In this document: positions 36,201 through 48,487 of the stretch, piece by piece
How the letters are laid out: each line of letters begins with the position of its first letter
How positions within the stretch are numbered: position 1 is the first letter of the stretch
DNA from: Rotaria macrura
Lineage: Eukaryota > Rotifera > Eurotatoria > Philodinida > Philodinidae
Length of the DNA: 64,000 nt
Assembly: GCA_900239685.1 (NCBI GenBank)
Contig: OENT01000030.1
Location: forward strand, 124,806-188,805
Direction of reading: 5' to 3'
The notes under the pieces: model-generated
Databases searched by the model: none
Told to the model about the DNA's origin: nothing
The model's input: only the letters and a program-made list of their open reading frames with translations
Program-made: the position numbers and the translations under genes

Positions 36201-36994
36201 TATGTATGGTGGTATCAAGTTGATAATAGAAAATATGAATGAGTAAGACTTTTCACTACTAGGATCTTCGTCAGCCTATGATGAAATCTTCAGTATTCAA
36301 ACATTTTTCTAAAAGACTATTGGAGAGCGGGAAGAATGTTCGTTATAAAGATATTTCTACGAATGTGAAATCTTTCTATTACGATTAATTCATCACGTCA
36401 TAGTCAAGTCATTCTTACATAGAGCATAAAAAGTTGTTTTATCATATTCATCCCATGATATTTCATGATTTGAATCATTATTCATTTGTTTCCATTGTCG
36501 TTCAACATCGTCGGTGATATAACGTGTTTGAACAGATTTTATCCAATCTTTTAATTCTTGTTTCGTTATTGTTTGATTATGATCTTTATCGATACGATCA
36601 AATAGATTACTAAAATTTATCAATAATAATATTCGAAATCATAATGTGTCGAAATTCACACGTTTTACCCAAGACGTTTTTTGCTTTCTTCAACAGATAA
36701 TTTTTCAAATGTTTTTGCTTCTTCAGCACCTAAAAATGCTTCATGATCATAAGCTGTATTGTGTTCTGGTTTTTGATCGTTGTTCAAATCAGAAAAATGT
36801 TCTTGTTGACTTAACGTCTAAGCAATCACAACAACAAAAAAAGAAAATTATTTCAATGAAAAATTCAAACAACAACTACGTACTATATCGAGTACACGAG
36901 ATTTATGATCATTTTGTGTTCCTGTTGGTAAAATGCCAGCATGACATGAAATAATAAATACTGAATAGAATGTCAAGAATAATAATTTTATCAT
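33258..36994 (-). CDS. Calumenin/reticulocalbin-type ER calcium-binding protein
   Basis: CREC-family protein of the secretory pathway that buffers calcium and assists protein folding. Coding exons on the minus strand: 36884-36994, 36669-36817, 36419-36609, 35461-35530, 33415-33787 and 33258-33362; 999 nt, 332 aa, all junctions in phase. It starts with a signal peptide ([20 protein letters not shown]). The calumenin signature [14 protein letters not shown] is followed by six EF-hands: [50 protein letters not shown] and EADKNQDNQL. Near the end is the conserved [10 protein letters not shown], and the chain ends in HDDL, a variant of the HDEL/HDEF ER-retention tail. Length fits the family (about 315 aa). 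Confidence 0.93.
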
Positions 36995-38371
36995 CTAAAA
37001 GAGAAGATGTCTCAGAAAAATCAGATATTTTTCATGATTATAAAAATTATTTGTTAATCTTTAATGATACTGATATACTGCGATCTGTCTAATGATCGAT
37101 TGTTTAAAATCATTACAAATACTTCTACACCATATATTCAAGATCAAAGAACTTTAATTCGAATTATGATTTTTTTTTTATTCTGAGTATTATTGCCTAC
37201 GAGGATATTTCATGGTATTGAGCCACCTGATGTTCGATAATACTTATCAGACTAAGTCACCGATGAATATTAAAGTTAGACAATAGTTTCTTTGTGAACA
37301 AATAAATACAGAGAATAGACGTGCAAGATAAACGAAATCTTATCTCAATCATGTGTCTAATACTGTATAGTACGTCTTATAATTTCATAGACAGAACAAC
37401 ATTGTTTTTAATTCTATTAATCCGATACTGGGATTTGTTTTTGTCAAAAAGAATATCTATATAAGTATTCTTGAACTAAACTTATTTTGTACGTAGCGAA
37501 ACGATTGATTGAATGAATGCTCGATACATTTTGAATTTACATTGAAACACAATTCAAAGTCAAGATTTTCAAGTATCTATGGAGTAAAGCAGAGTGATTC
37601 AAAATCTAATTTTATGGTATACTATGAGATATCGTACGGGCATAATAATAATATTTCGAGTCTATGTTCGAGTACGTACCCGCACTTGTCCAACTGTTGA
37701 CATAAATGTGAAACTCAAAGAAAAAATGAATGTATTCATGATGTGTGATTGTCATTTTCAGTGTTGATGAGATGTAATCCATTCGCACTAGTCATATTCA
37801 GCGCACTACCATAGCTGGTAATTTATTAGAAAATTACTGTACACATCATTAATTCAAGTAATACTTTCGTTCTAACCTTGAGATGTTTGCTTGTGTGAAA
37901 AAGCAGACATGTCAAAGTTATAGTATATCGTTGCATTTATTTCCTTTTGAGAAGAACGAAAACAAAGAATCATCCTCGTTGATCAACTGATGTATCTAGA
38001 TGGTGGCAGAATAAAAATATTTTGAAACTTAAATCAAAGAGCTAACACTCTTACATAGCTTAATGATGAAAGACTTCATTTAGGAGAGAAACTCTCAGAG
38101 TCAAACGAAAGTAGGAAAGGGGTATCCTACATTGCAATGGCATTGCTCATATAGGATATGTCATGCAAATAAAAAGTTCATCTACTTCGGTGAGAAAAAA
38201 TTCGAAGTATCGAGTCTCTATTTTTAGTTTCACGTAAATATAACTATTCTTTTGTTTTCCGTAGAATTCAGAAAATGCACGTTACAAGAAAGAAAGTATG
38301 TAAATTGATAAAAACTATGAATCTGTAATTTTCGATAATGAATTTTATTTATCTACAAAAAAGAAACTGAA
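36995..38371. other. Intergenic region
   Basis: Upstream region of the calumenin-like gene and downstream region of the next minus-strand gene. No supported feature. Confidence 0.45.
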
Positions 38372-40963
38372 TCAATCGAGTAAGTCCATGAGAATATCAC
38401 TAAGTATTGTTGTATTTATAGAAATAGCTTGTTTAAATATTAAACGTTGTTCATTTGTTATGCCATGATCGTTTTCAATATATTTAATTAAAATTTTATG
38501 AAGAATCTTAGCAAACGATAGACTATCTGAAAAAGTCATTGCTGATATTGAAATCTTTTCAGGTAAAATATTCAATAGATCATTTGAAAAATAAAATTCT
38601 TTACTATCGAACCATTTACTTATTATACATAATTCATTATCATTAAATGGACATGTACAATTTTGACATAAATAACTACATAATTGACAACGATCATATT
38701 TATTTGTTAATTGAGTAAAAAGATTCGAAAGAAATGAATTCATGTTATCTGTTGATATATTATCATGACGAAGCCATGGTATGAAGCAGCTATGAAAAAA
38801 TTCTTCTGGATATTTATTCATTAATTCAATAATAATAGAAAATATATCATTCGATATGTTAAATGAAACATCTAAAAACCATGAATAAATAAGTGTTTGA
38901 CAACGTTTCGTAATTATACTAGAATCTGATTCATTGAGAATGGATGATAAATTTTCTATTGTACGCTCTAAAAATAAATGAGAACGAATATGAATACAAT
39001 AGGACCATACCTCATCAAAGTAGATTTAACTCTAGATAAATGCAAGGTTATAGATCTCAACGATGAAATCGAATATTCCAACACACCTTTCATTTTTCAT
39101 CCTATGATACGAACGAATTCATCAAGTACGAAAGTATCAAATTACTTGATAACAATAGTCGAATATCGCATTCCATCTATCATTTTTGTTTGTTTTCGTA
39201 GAATTTAATTATTGATTAGATCAAACGTGATTTACTTGAATAAACATAAATAAGAACTGACCAATTCGTAGCTAACAATCAATATCGCTGAGACTAGCCG
39301 TGCTATTTAATAGAGAGTGATTTACAATATATGAAAAAGATATTGTCCCAACTAACTAGCGCTTCTACGCTGAGCAATAACGATACAATTTGTTCAAATA
39401 GGAAAATTGTGAAAGAAAAAGAATGCATTTGTTCATTACTTATTTGATACGGATCAATAGCTCCCTATTCATTGTTTCATGGAAAGTACGTTACAAAATA
39501 TGCTTATTTGATTATTGCACGAATCTCCCGGAGTTCGGTCATTCTTGACTTAGATAATATAACAGTTACAAAAAAATGTTGATCCAAATACAAAAATCTA
39601 ATCATATTCAATTCAATACGAGTGATTCGATGCATAGAAAAAAATCGACTGAAGTTTTTGAATTCTTCTTGTTTTTAAATGAAAGTCACGCTTAAAACTA
39701 TCTATCATATTGAAGTTCATCTCGTTTTTATAGATTGACCAAAACTACTATTTATCATTTCTTCTGTGAATAAATTTTCTCACTATAGTGATCGGGAAAC
39801 TCTCGTTTTCAGGGATATTTCTTTTTTCGGAAGTTTACATATACTTCGCAAGTATTAGATGAATTCGATTGTATGAAATGAAAAATAACTAACTTCTTCT
39901 TTTATATGAAGTTTAATTACAGATTTGAATACATAATTTCAGATCATAAGTGGTTCGAAAAAATTGCTTTTATATTATCTATAAATTTGCTATGATTCAA
40001 CAGAAACCATAAGACTTTACAACGGTAATCTCTACTGTTTGTCGAATATTCAGAATGCTTATTTCTATTGTTACGAGAAATATTCCATGAGAGATTATCA
40101 ATTGAAATTCTACAACAACAAATGATCATACATACTTTAGACGAATACAAGAGGTATTTTCTGTTTTCGAATTAATAAACTATTTCACTAAATAAGATTC
40201 CTACGAATCGTAATGAAGAGGAGATTTTTTATTCTATGTATCATCCATTCTTGACTTTTGCTAGTTGTTTTACAGCCTTTTGTAATGTAGCTATCGACAA
40301 GTATCTACTCTGAGCAAGGTCAGATGGTGAAAAACAGCTATTGACTTTTCTTTTTGACGCATTTATTGTTATTATTGTTTTATTTCAAATTTTATTTTAT
40401 ACACATAGATATAGACACGTCAACTTTCGTGAGAAAAATCTTGAAACAAGAAAATTCTCATGAACATTTTCGATTCTGAAAATGAAATCTTCTAGAGGAG
40501 AGCGTTTAAAAAATCGAACGACTGCTGATGAAGAAGAAAAAGACCATCCTAACCAATATTAACGTAGTTGATATTAGAGAACATCAATCTTACCTTCAAT
40601 TTTTGAATCATTTATTAATAGAATTTCTTCACCATCATTCATAGCTTCTATGACATCAATATGAATATTAAATCGTAAATGATTTGCATCAATATGTATC
40701 AAATTATTCTTCATTGATCGTTGACGTTTAATGGGAGACGTTCTTTTCGATGTTATTGTTTGAATCATTTTTTTCAATCTTACATCATGAATATTATTAC
40801 TAATCATGTCAAAAATTTTCTTTTCTTCATTTTTTTCTGTTGAAAACTCAAGAAGTTGCTCAACAATATTCGTATTTGAAAATGATATATACTCATATGT
40901 TGATGATAATGTTAATGTATTGAACCAAAATTGTGCTAAACTCTCTTTCGATATAGTTGCCAT
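38372..40963 (-). CDS. Unrecognised helical protein, weak resemblance to FANCE C-terminal region
   Basis: Two coding exons on the minus strand, 40594-40963 and 38372-38967, joined in phase (KIE / ERTIENL), give 321 aa. There is no signal peptide or membrane segment. The second half is a run of amphipathic helices with a cysteine cluster CQLCSYLCQNCTC, a segment SLSFAKILHKILIKY and the end NTTILSDILMDLLD. That last part reminds me of the repeat helices at the C-terminus of Fanconi anaemia group E protein, a nuclear DNA-repair adaptor. This is recollection of a pattern, not an alignment. The gene starts 256 bp from the divergent aminopeptidase gene, suggesting a shared promoter region. Could equally be an unrelated HEAT-like protein. 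Confidence 0.7.
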
Positions 40964-41219
40964 TAATTAATTACTCTATGATGCAACAAAAATTTATTAT
41001 TTGTCTTATTTTTTCTCTTGCATCCGTTCGTACGCATACGCATCAATGTCTGTTTGCTTATCCAATTACAATCAAATGTTAAATAGTGATATCTATCGAA
41101 TAAATTCTTTATTTAACCAATCATATGTACACATATACGATATAGATACATGTGAATGAAATAAAAATCATAATAGTAACGAACAGACAAGAAAAAAGTC
41201 TGCATCTATCATATTCTAA
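40964..41219. promoter_or_regulatory. Divergent (probably bidirectional) promoter region
   Basis: Only 256 bp separate the two start codons of oppositely oriented genes, so both promoters must lie here or overlap the 5' ends. No clear TATA box was identified in either direction. Confidence 0.45.
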
Positions 41220-42242
41220 ATGAATAAAAAAAATGTGATTTTATCATCATTAATAATTCGAACACTTTTTCGTAAAACACGTAATACAAAAGCAAAAACT
41301 TATGACATAATAACGTGTGGTGCATATAAAACAAATAATGTACCACGTGTTGTACCCAAAGAAATTCCACGACCCAATCATATTTATAATTTAGAAACTG
41401 GTCCATATCAACCATCAGTACTCATAAAAAATCAATGGCAATTAGAAGGTATACGTGCAGCATGTCGTCGGGCTCGTCAAATCATTGACACTGTATCTGA
41501 ATCTATACAAGTTGGTATAACAACAGATACAATTGATAGATCTGTACATGATTTATGTATATCATTGGGTTGTTATCCAGCACCACTTCATTATGAAAAA
41601 TTTCCTCGTTCATGTTGTACAAGTGTGAATAATATTGCTCTACATGGCATACCTAATGATCGGCCATTGAAAGAAAATGACATACTCAAATTAGATGTAT
41701 CTGTTTACTATAATGGATTCTTTGGTGATGTTTCAGAAACATATCTTGTGCCCGGTTTAGATAAAACGAAGTCATCGATTGATAACGATGCATTATATTT
41801 AATAAAGCATGCACGTCGTTGCCGTGACCGTGCTATAGCTGTATGTCGACCTGGTGTGGAATTTTCTGCTGTTGGTCGTGCATGTGAAGAATATCTTAAA
41901 CAATGTAGCAGTTTAAGTATAGTAAAAAGTGCATGTGGACATGGTTTAGGAGAACAACTACATGAACCACCACAAGTTTTGCATTATTATGATTCAAAAG
42001 AAAAACAAATGAAATGGATTATGCAAGAAGGTATGGTGTTTGCTATTGAACCAGTTCTAACAGATGGCAATGGTCGTGTTAAAATGTGTGATGATGATAT
42101 ACAAGTATATACAATTGATAATTCACGTTGTGCACAATTTGAACACACAATTGCAATAACATCAACAGGACATGAAATATTAACTGAAGGAAAAGCCGAT
42201 ATGCGTCCTAATGTTCTTGAAAGAAAAAATGTTTTTCTATAA
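41220..42242 (+). CDS. Methionine aminopeptidase type 1, mitochondrial (MAP1D-like)
   Basis: Removes the initiator methionine from nascent proteins, here probably in mitochondria. It is a single 340-aa exon. The M24 fold is complete: substrate-side His142 in LHGIPN, metal ligands Asp159 and Asp170 in KLDVSVYYNGFFGDVSETY, His241 in ACGHGLG, Glu277 in FAIEP and Glu308 in QFEHT. The first 40 residues are rich in Lys/Arg/Thr with no acidic cluster, consistent with a mitochondrial presequence, and there is no zinc-finger extension as in cytosolic type 1 enzymes. It is intronless, unlike its neighbours. A candidate poly(A) signal AATAAA lies at 42375-42380. Confidence 0.94.
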   Translation: MNKKNVILSSLIIRTLFRKTRNTKAKTYDIITCGAYKTNNVPRVVPKEIPRPNHIYNLETGPYQPSVLIKNQWQLEGIRAACRRARQIIDTVSESIQVGITTDTIDRSVHDLCISLGCYPAPLHYEKFPRSCCTSVNNIALHGIPNDRPLKENDILKLDVSVYYNGFFGDVSETYLVPGLDKTKSSIDNDALYLIKHARRCRDRAIAVCRPGVEFSAVGRACEEYLKQCSSLSIVKSACGHGLGEQLHEPPQVLHYYDSKEKQMKWIMQEGMVFAIEPVLTDGNGRVKMCDDDIQVYTIDNSRCAQFEHTIAITSTGHEILTEGKADMRPNVLERKNVFL

Positions 42243-45200
42243 ATTTTTGTTTTTTTCGTTCATTGATCTTTATATATATATATATATGTATCGAATATAA
42301 TTGTACTTTTAGGTTACAGAAAAAAAAGTATTTTTTTTTTCATCAAAAAATAATGAATAGTCTTAAAGCGGCCCAATAAATTGAATGTGATTCATGAGAA
42401 AAGTTTTATAGTCGAGGATTTTCTACGAAGTAAATTTTAGAATGTATCGAAATAGTAAAAATGATATATATATATATATACTAGGAAGAATAGAAAATGT
42501 CCTTGAAATAATGAATCGCTTGGGACTTGAAATTTTGTATGTCATGTCAATTCTAATGATCTATAAATACTCTTTAATAAAGTCTAATTGTGAACACACT
42601 TCTGTTGGTACGTGGCGTTTTTCTGATTAGGTCAGTAATACCCGGAATGCCAAAGCACAGAGTAAAAGTTTAGTGCGCATGATTTATTCTAATAGCTTCA
42701 AATCTTCTGATAATCTCAATAATGACATGAATATATGTCGCAGTCAATCGGCACAAAAGGAAAATTTGTGCTGCCATAGTCAAATCTTAGAATTAAGAAA
42801 AAAATTTTCTTATTATCATCGTAAAAGATTCTTGTCCAGATCAGTGCTAGTGAAAGTCTGTAAGTTGAAATTAGCAACTCAATTTGTCGCCGTGCTCCAA
42901 GGGAAACTATCGTACTTATCTAAAAAACAGTTTGAATAGTAATCCAAGTATTCATAGTGCATCAGGACTTCTATGATGTACGCAGTTTCCTTAAGAAAAA
43001 AAAACGATACATCATTGGAAGATATTCCTCTTGTGAAACATGATCTGATCTTTATTTCTTGAGTTAAATAAGAATTCAGATAAATGTTGATGGTTCAGTC
43101 ATAGCAGATTATGAAAGAATCTTCCATGGGATTATTTTTCATCATCATTCTTTGTGTAATATTTAATTAATCAGTAGTGACAGCAGGCCCCTGAATGAAT
43201 AAAACGAATGCAAGAAGGCTAGTTCTACGAAAGATACATTCGTTCATACTAAATGAAAAAGATCAAAATATAATAACCTCCACAGATTGACATAAGGTCG
43301 AATGAAATCTGAGTGTCTATATAGTTTGCTTAGTTTTTCTTATTTTCAATTCGAACAACAACAAAAAAAAATAGTACGAGAGCACTCTTGAAAATAGATG
43401 TTTTTGGCAAACCCCAGAAAAGAATACTACTCGTTGATGATGTTGTTCCATAACAGAACAAACTCAAGGACGAAAAATAGTTTCTAGAACGAGAGATCAA
43501 CAAATTTCAGTTCGATTGCATGTATTTTTGATTGATAAACGAGAAAGATTCTCGATGCTTGGCGTTTGTTTGTGAAGATTTCGAATGTTTTTCGACACCG
43601 TTTTCGTTTTTTAATATAAAATAAGTTTGCAGTCGATAGTGACAGAATAAGTGGAATACTACTTAGATATTAGTAAAATTAAGCCGTGGATCCCATTAAG
43701 AAGCATTGCACATGCATTTCATTGACTTAAACTTATTGATAACCTTGTTCTGTTTTTTGTTTTGTTGTACATGTATAATATTGAATCTCACGTCTTTTCT
43801 ATTAGACAGACTTCTAGTGAGATGATCATTATATAAATTATAATGATGTCAGTCTTTTCTCAATGCATGTCATGAAATTTTGGACATACACTTTTTCTTA
43901 GATGAAATAAACGAATTAGTCTATTGCTGAAATAAAAAACCGATTGTTATAGAATACAATCGCAGACCTGATGTTAATCAAGTTTGAGAGCTACTTCATA
44001 ATTTTATTTCGAGAGGATTAAGTAGACCAATATTTAAAATCATACATCATTCACAGGATACACAGCATAAAAGAAAAACTTCCGGTAATTGACAATAGCA
44101 ATCGTATCCCTGTTTGACATGTTTATGTTGTGCTGATTGTCCAAACAGCTGTAGTCAAAGACATTTTATTAATATTGTCTATTCTGTCAAGATGAAAATC
44201 ATATTGTGTCACAATGAAATGAACAGAAATACATTCACTCTCTGCTACCACTACTACAATCTGTCAACATTTTGGGTAAGGATTAAAACAACGAGCTGTA
44301 AATGCTACTGTTTACATTGAAGATTGAATTTCATCCTAGTGATTTATATTATAATTATCATTAATGAGTAAATATATTTCTTTTTGCTTTCGACTTTTGT
44401 AAGTACAAATAGTTTGCGATGTTGATCGATTGAGTGATGCGAAAAAATAACTAATACGTTGATTAGGCATATATCGAAAGCGTGTTTTTGATTTGATAGA
44501 TGTGTGCGACTGAGTGTATTTAACTGACATTAACAATAGCTTTTGTTACAATAAACGGATCGAATTTTTTTTTTGATTCATTCGTACGATTGTCATTGTA
44601 ATTTCGCAATTATATCAATGGCTAATGCATTGTTTATTTCAAAGACGAAACATATTTTAAACGGAGTCAAATTAATAATATGCTATTAAATTTTAAGAAA
44701 ATCATAACTTATTCTTCTTTGTTATTCGTCAGTCAGTTAAAAATTGTTTTCTTGATCTTACTAATGTAAAATAGTTACTTATGGTTTCGCTTTATTTCTG
44801 CTAAATCAATTATTTCTTCGGATACTTCTTTGCTTCAACTAGACAGAAATCAGCTGAAAGTTATAATATGAGTCAAAAGGAAATTAATGGCACATACTAA
44901 CGATCCATTGAGAATGGACATGATACGCCAATAATTATATTGAAAAATAAGTTCTTATTTCTCTCAAAAACGATAATGGACTATTCTTCTATTCTATGTC
45001 ATTTCTGCATCATCGATAGCATAGAATTCTGTCTTAACAGTCGTTCCACATACATAGAATAACCTTCTATGACATCTGTATATTTTCCACAAGAATGTTC
45101 TGAGAAAACCGGGGCATTTGTTTTTTTATTTTTCAAGTCATATTTTGTTTTTGATGAAGCATAGGTTCTGCTAATCTTCTTTTATAGATTAACTATGATA

Positions 45201-46349
45201 ATATTCTGCGCTCATCTATTTCATATGGAACATAATTGATATACCATCATTGTTCCTTCCCATATTGTGAATTAAGAAACTTACACAACATACATATTTT
45301 CTCTTCATCATTTAGATTTTGTTTTTGTAACTGTGTGTTGTATTACCGCCGATGAACTAAAGAAAACCTATTGATGTATTATATTCGAAATCGAAAAAAT
45401 ACGCAATAATAAAATATGATCGTTTCGAAAAGAAAAGGAAATCTATGTTGTTTTAGTGTCACGATGAGAAAATTCAATTAAACAAGTAACGTAACAGAGA
45501 AGCACATCGAACTACATTGTCGGTACATTCTCATAATGAGATTGCATGAATTTGTACGGAATTTCAATGCATACAAATGTCATAATATGATACTTGATGC
45601 ACTTCATAAAGTTAGTAACAATCATTGTATTTCAGTACAAGCACGGCAGTGATAGGTTTTCATCAATGAATAAACATCTTTTCTGTCCTTTGTCAAACAA
45701 TCAGTAAACCAAGGCAAACGTCAAATTAGATTTCGTAATGAATAAACAAATGAACTTCATTCATATGCCATTTTCTAATCATGAGATACTTTGCTTGTTG
45801 ATATGTCAACATTAAATTCATTAAAATTCTATTCTATACGGTGATGATAATGAACATGAATAAAAAGAGAAAAAAAATAAATAGACGAGTACTTTTAAAG
45901 AAATAAAAAAAAACAACATTTCACATATATAAGACAAAAAAAAACAAACGAAGGGAAAAAAAAGAATTTTCATTGAATAAAAAAGAAAAGAATAGGAGGA
46001 TATAGAAATTACCTAATAGATCAAGAGAATAATAACAACGATGTTGATTTGTTTCATTAGTTTTTGTTTTGTTTGTATAGGAAGGAAACTCGCGAATGAT
46101 AGCATTATTATTATACAGTATTGCTAGCAGAGCAGGACAATTACATGCATACACGAATCGTGACTATAAGAACAAAGCCAAACAAAAGACAGTAGAAAAA
46201 AAACAATAAAACAACAACTGTTCGAAGCGATGATGGCAAAGAGTGGGGTTAGAACGAGGAGTGTTTTTTTTCCTTTAAGTAAGAATAGCAGCGATGACAG
46301 CACCAATACAAGTAGTAAGGAGGATTTATGATCTAGCGCTTGAGTAAAT
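42243..46349. other. Intergenic region, nothing recognised
   Basis: About 4 kb of AT-rich sequence between convergent gene ends, with a short TA microsatellite near 42464-42480. Open frames are short and unsupported. No inverted-repeat element was noticed here. Confidence 0.45.
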
Positions 46350-48487
46350 TTATCGTTGTACAGATATGACACGAAGCATTAATAATTGTCTTTCACCATC
46401 TTTGTCACCAATAGCGACTATTGTTCTATTGTGTGCCGCCATATGTATGTCAATTGGTGTCATACCAATTGGCATAGTTGATGCTATTTGACCTGTTTGT
46501 AAACGCCATAAACAGATATTGTGATCTTTCGAGCCAGTTGCAACCAATTGATTAGTTGATATACATGAGCAAGTTATCTAAATTAAAAATGAATCATGAC
46601 AAAGATCGTTTTTACATAGAATTATAGATATTGTTTTACTTCTCGTTTATGTCCGCTTAATTTCGAAATGAGTTCTTTTGAATTTGCATCCCAAACTTTA
46701 GCTGTACCATCAGCACTTGTTGAAACTAAACATGTACGATCAGGCGATAGTTTTAAATCTGTTATACGATCACGATGAGCACTTTGTCCATTATCATTTA
46801 ATGCATGTAAACGTTGACATGTTGGTATATCCCATAGAACTAATTGACCAGTTTTCGTTCCCGTTAACATTTGTTCATTGTTTAAAACAAGTGAGCATTT
46901 AGTTTCCGATTCTAAATTTATTGTTGGTGGTTGTACTAATTCTTGTTGTGTTGTTAAATCGAATACAACATAGTTTGTTGATGTTGGCCCAGATGGACAA
47001 CCAACAATAGCAAAGCGTTCGTCAGGTGTTAATGTTATGAATGATGGCGTGCCACCGTAGGATTGATTGGTATCAGATTTTATCTCTTTTGTTAATTCTG
47101 AATTATTTAAATCGAGTATACCAACAGATATACCACGTCCATATTTTTGATTGCCAGCCATGATGAGATTATTTGAATTGTTACTTAATGTAAATGTTGC
47201 ACATTTTATTTGATGTGTTAATTGTACTGGTTTGCCAGTATTAACATCCCAAATCTAAAAGAGAAGAAGAAATGTAATAGATTGAATCTACTTGAATTTA
47301 GTACATACTTGAAGTACACATGGTTGTGCATCGACACCATCACTTGCTAAACCAACGAGAAGTGTGCCACTACATGCTAATGCAACTTTACTACAATTGA
47401 TACTTGTTCCTTGCATACTTGAGACAAGTTGTCCATTCTAAATGAAGATGTCTTTAGTTTAATGAATAAATCGATCTTTTGTCTTAAAAGTGCACGAGAG
47501 TGCAACTGTCGCCTTTTCTACATATGTTCATCGTATTCAAATGTTGAAATAGTAAAATTAAGGGCTTTTCATTCTCGGACGTTACGATGAACTGTTGAGC
47601 TGAATTATTTCATTAGATCAAAATGATTTTATCGACAGATGTCAACAGTCAGGGAGAGACATGCTCGAGGCCATACTTTACACGTACGGGATATATTGTA
47701 AATATTTCATGACGTATTGAGTCTATGACAGCTTTTGTTCTATTAGGCGAGATCTATCTATCCTAAAAGTTTCAACACATTTGATCAGAGTATACACTTG
47801 AGAAAAACAGAAAGTATACCCCTTATGGGCATCTACTGAGAAATGTCTATCAACATAAAGCTGAATAAACACAAACAAATATTTAAGGTTGAAATGACTC
47901 GAGTCGACATACTTCTACATAGACTTCTAAAAACAATTCTGGCAAGAAAATCCGGAATGTTTGTCTCATTTATGCATATTGTTTGTCAAACGAGGCTAAT
48001 AGACAAAGAAAACTATAATTCATATTGCGAATAGTATGAAACGGTTTAATTGAAAGTAGCTTCACAAAGAAAAAAACTAACGTTTCATCAGATTAAAATA
48101 ATTTTATTCACTTTAGTGATAATAAATTCATTGTTAGCATTACAACAATCTCGGCTGATATTTAAATTTCACTACGGGATCTTCTATTTGCATAACTAAA
48201 AGAAAAAAAACTGTCTCCTACCACGGCATCCCATATTTGTGGTGGTCCTTGACTTTGTCCGACTATTGCATATTTTCCATTGGGTGTCATGCTAACTGAA
48301 TTAATATTACTTAATTCATAGTCGGTTTGTAAACCACCATCAGCAAACATTGCATTCATAGAATAGCCACCACCTGCGCCTTCCCACGAGTCGAATGTAT
48401 CGCGAAAGCCTTCAACAGCAACTCCACCACGACCATAGCCGAAATCACCAACAGGTGGTGCATGATAATCAGTCTCAATCACATGTT
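46350..48487 (-). other. Domain block: cytoplasmic WD40 beta-propeller
   Basis: Four exons, joined in phase 0, give about seven blades. Typical blade ends are visible: PPQIWDA, VLQIWDVNTG, GQLVLWDIPT, GTAKVWDANSKE and HNICLWRLQTG, with the GH-type starts AHRDRITDLKLSPD and GHKREITCSC. The junction from the juxtamembrane exon 48616-48747 into 48222-48487 splits one Gln codon and is unambiguous, so the propeller belongs to the same polypeptide as the membrane helix. WD40 propellers serve as protein-interaction platforms; the partner here is unknown. Confidence 0.88.
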
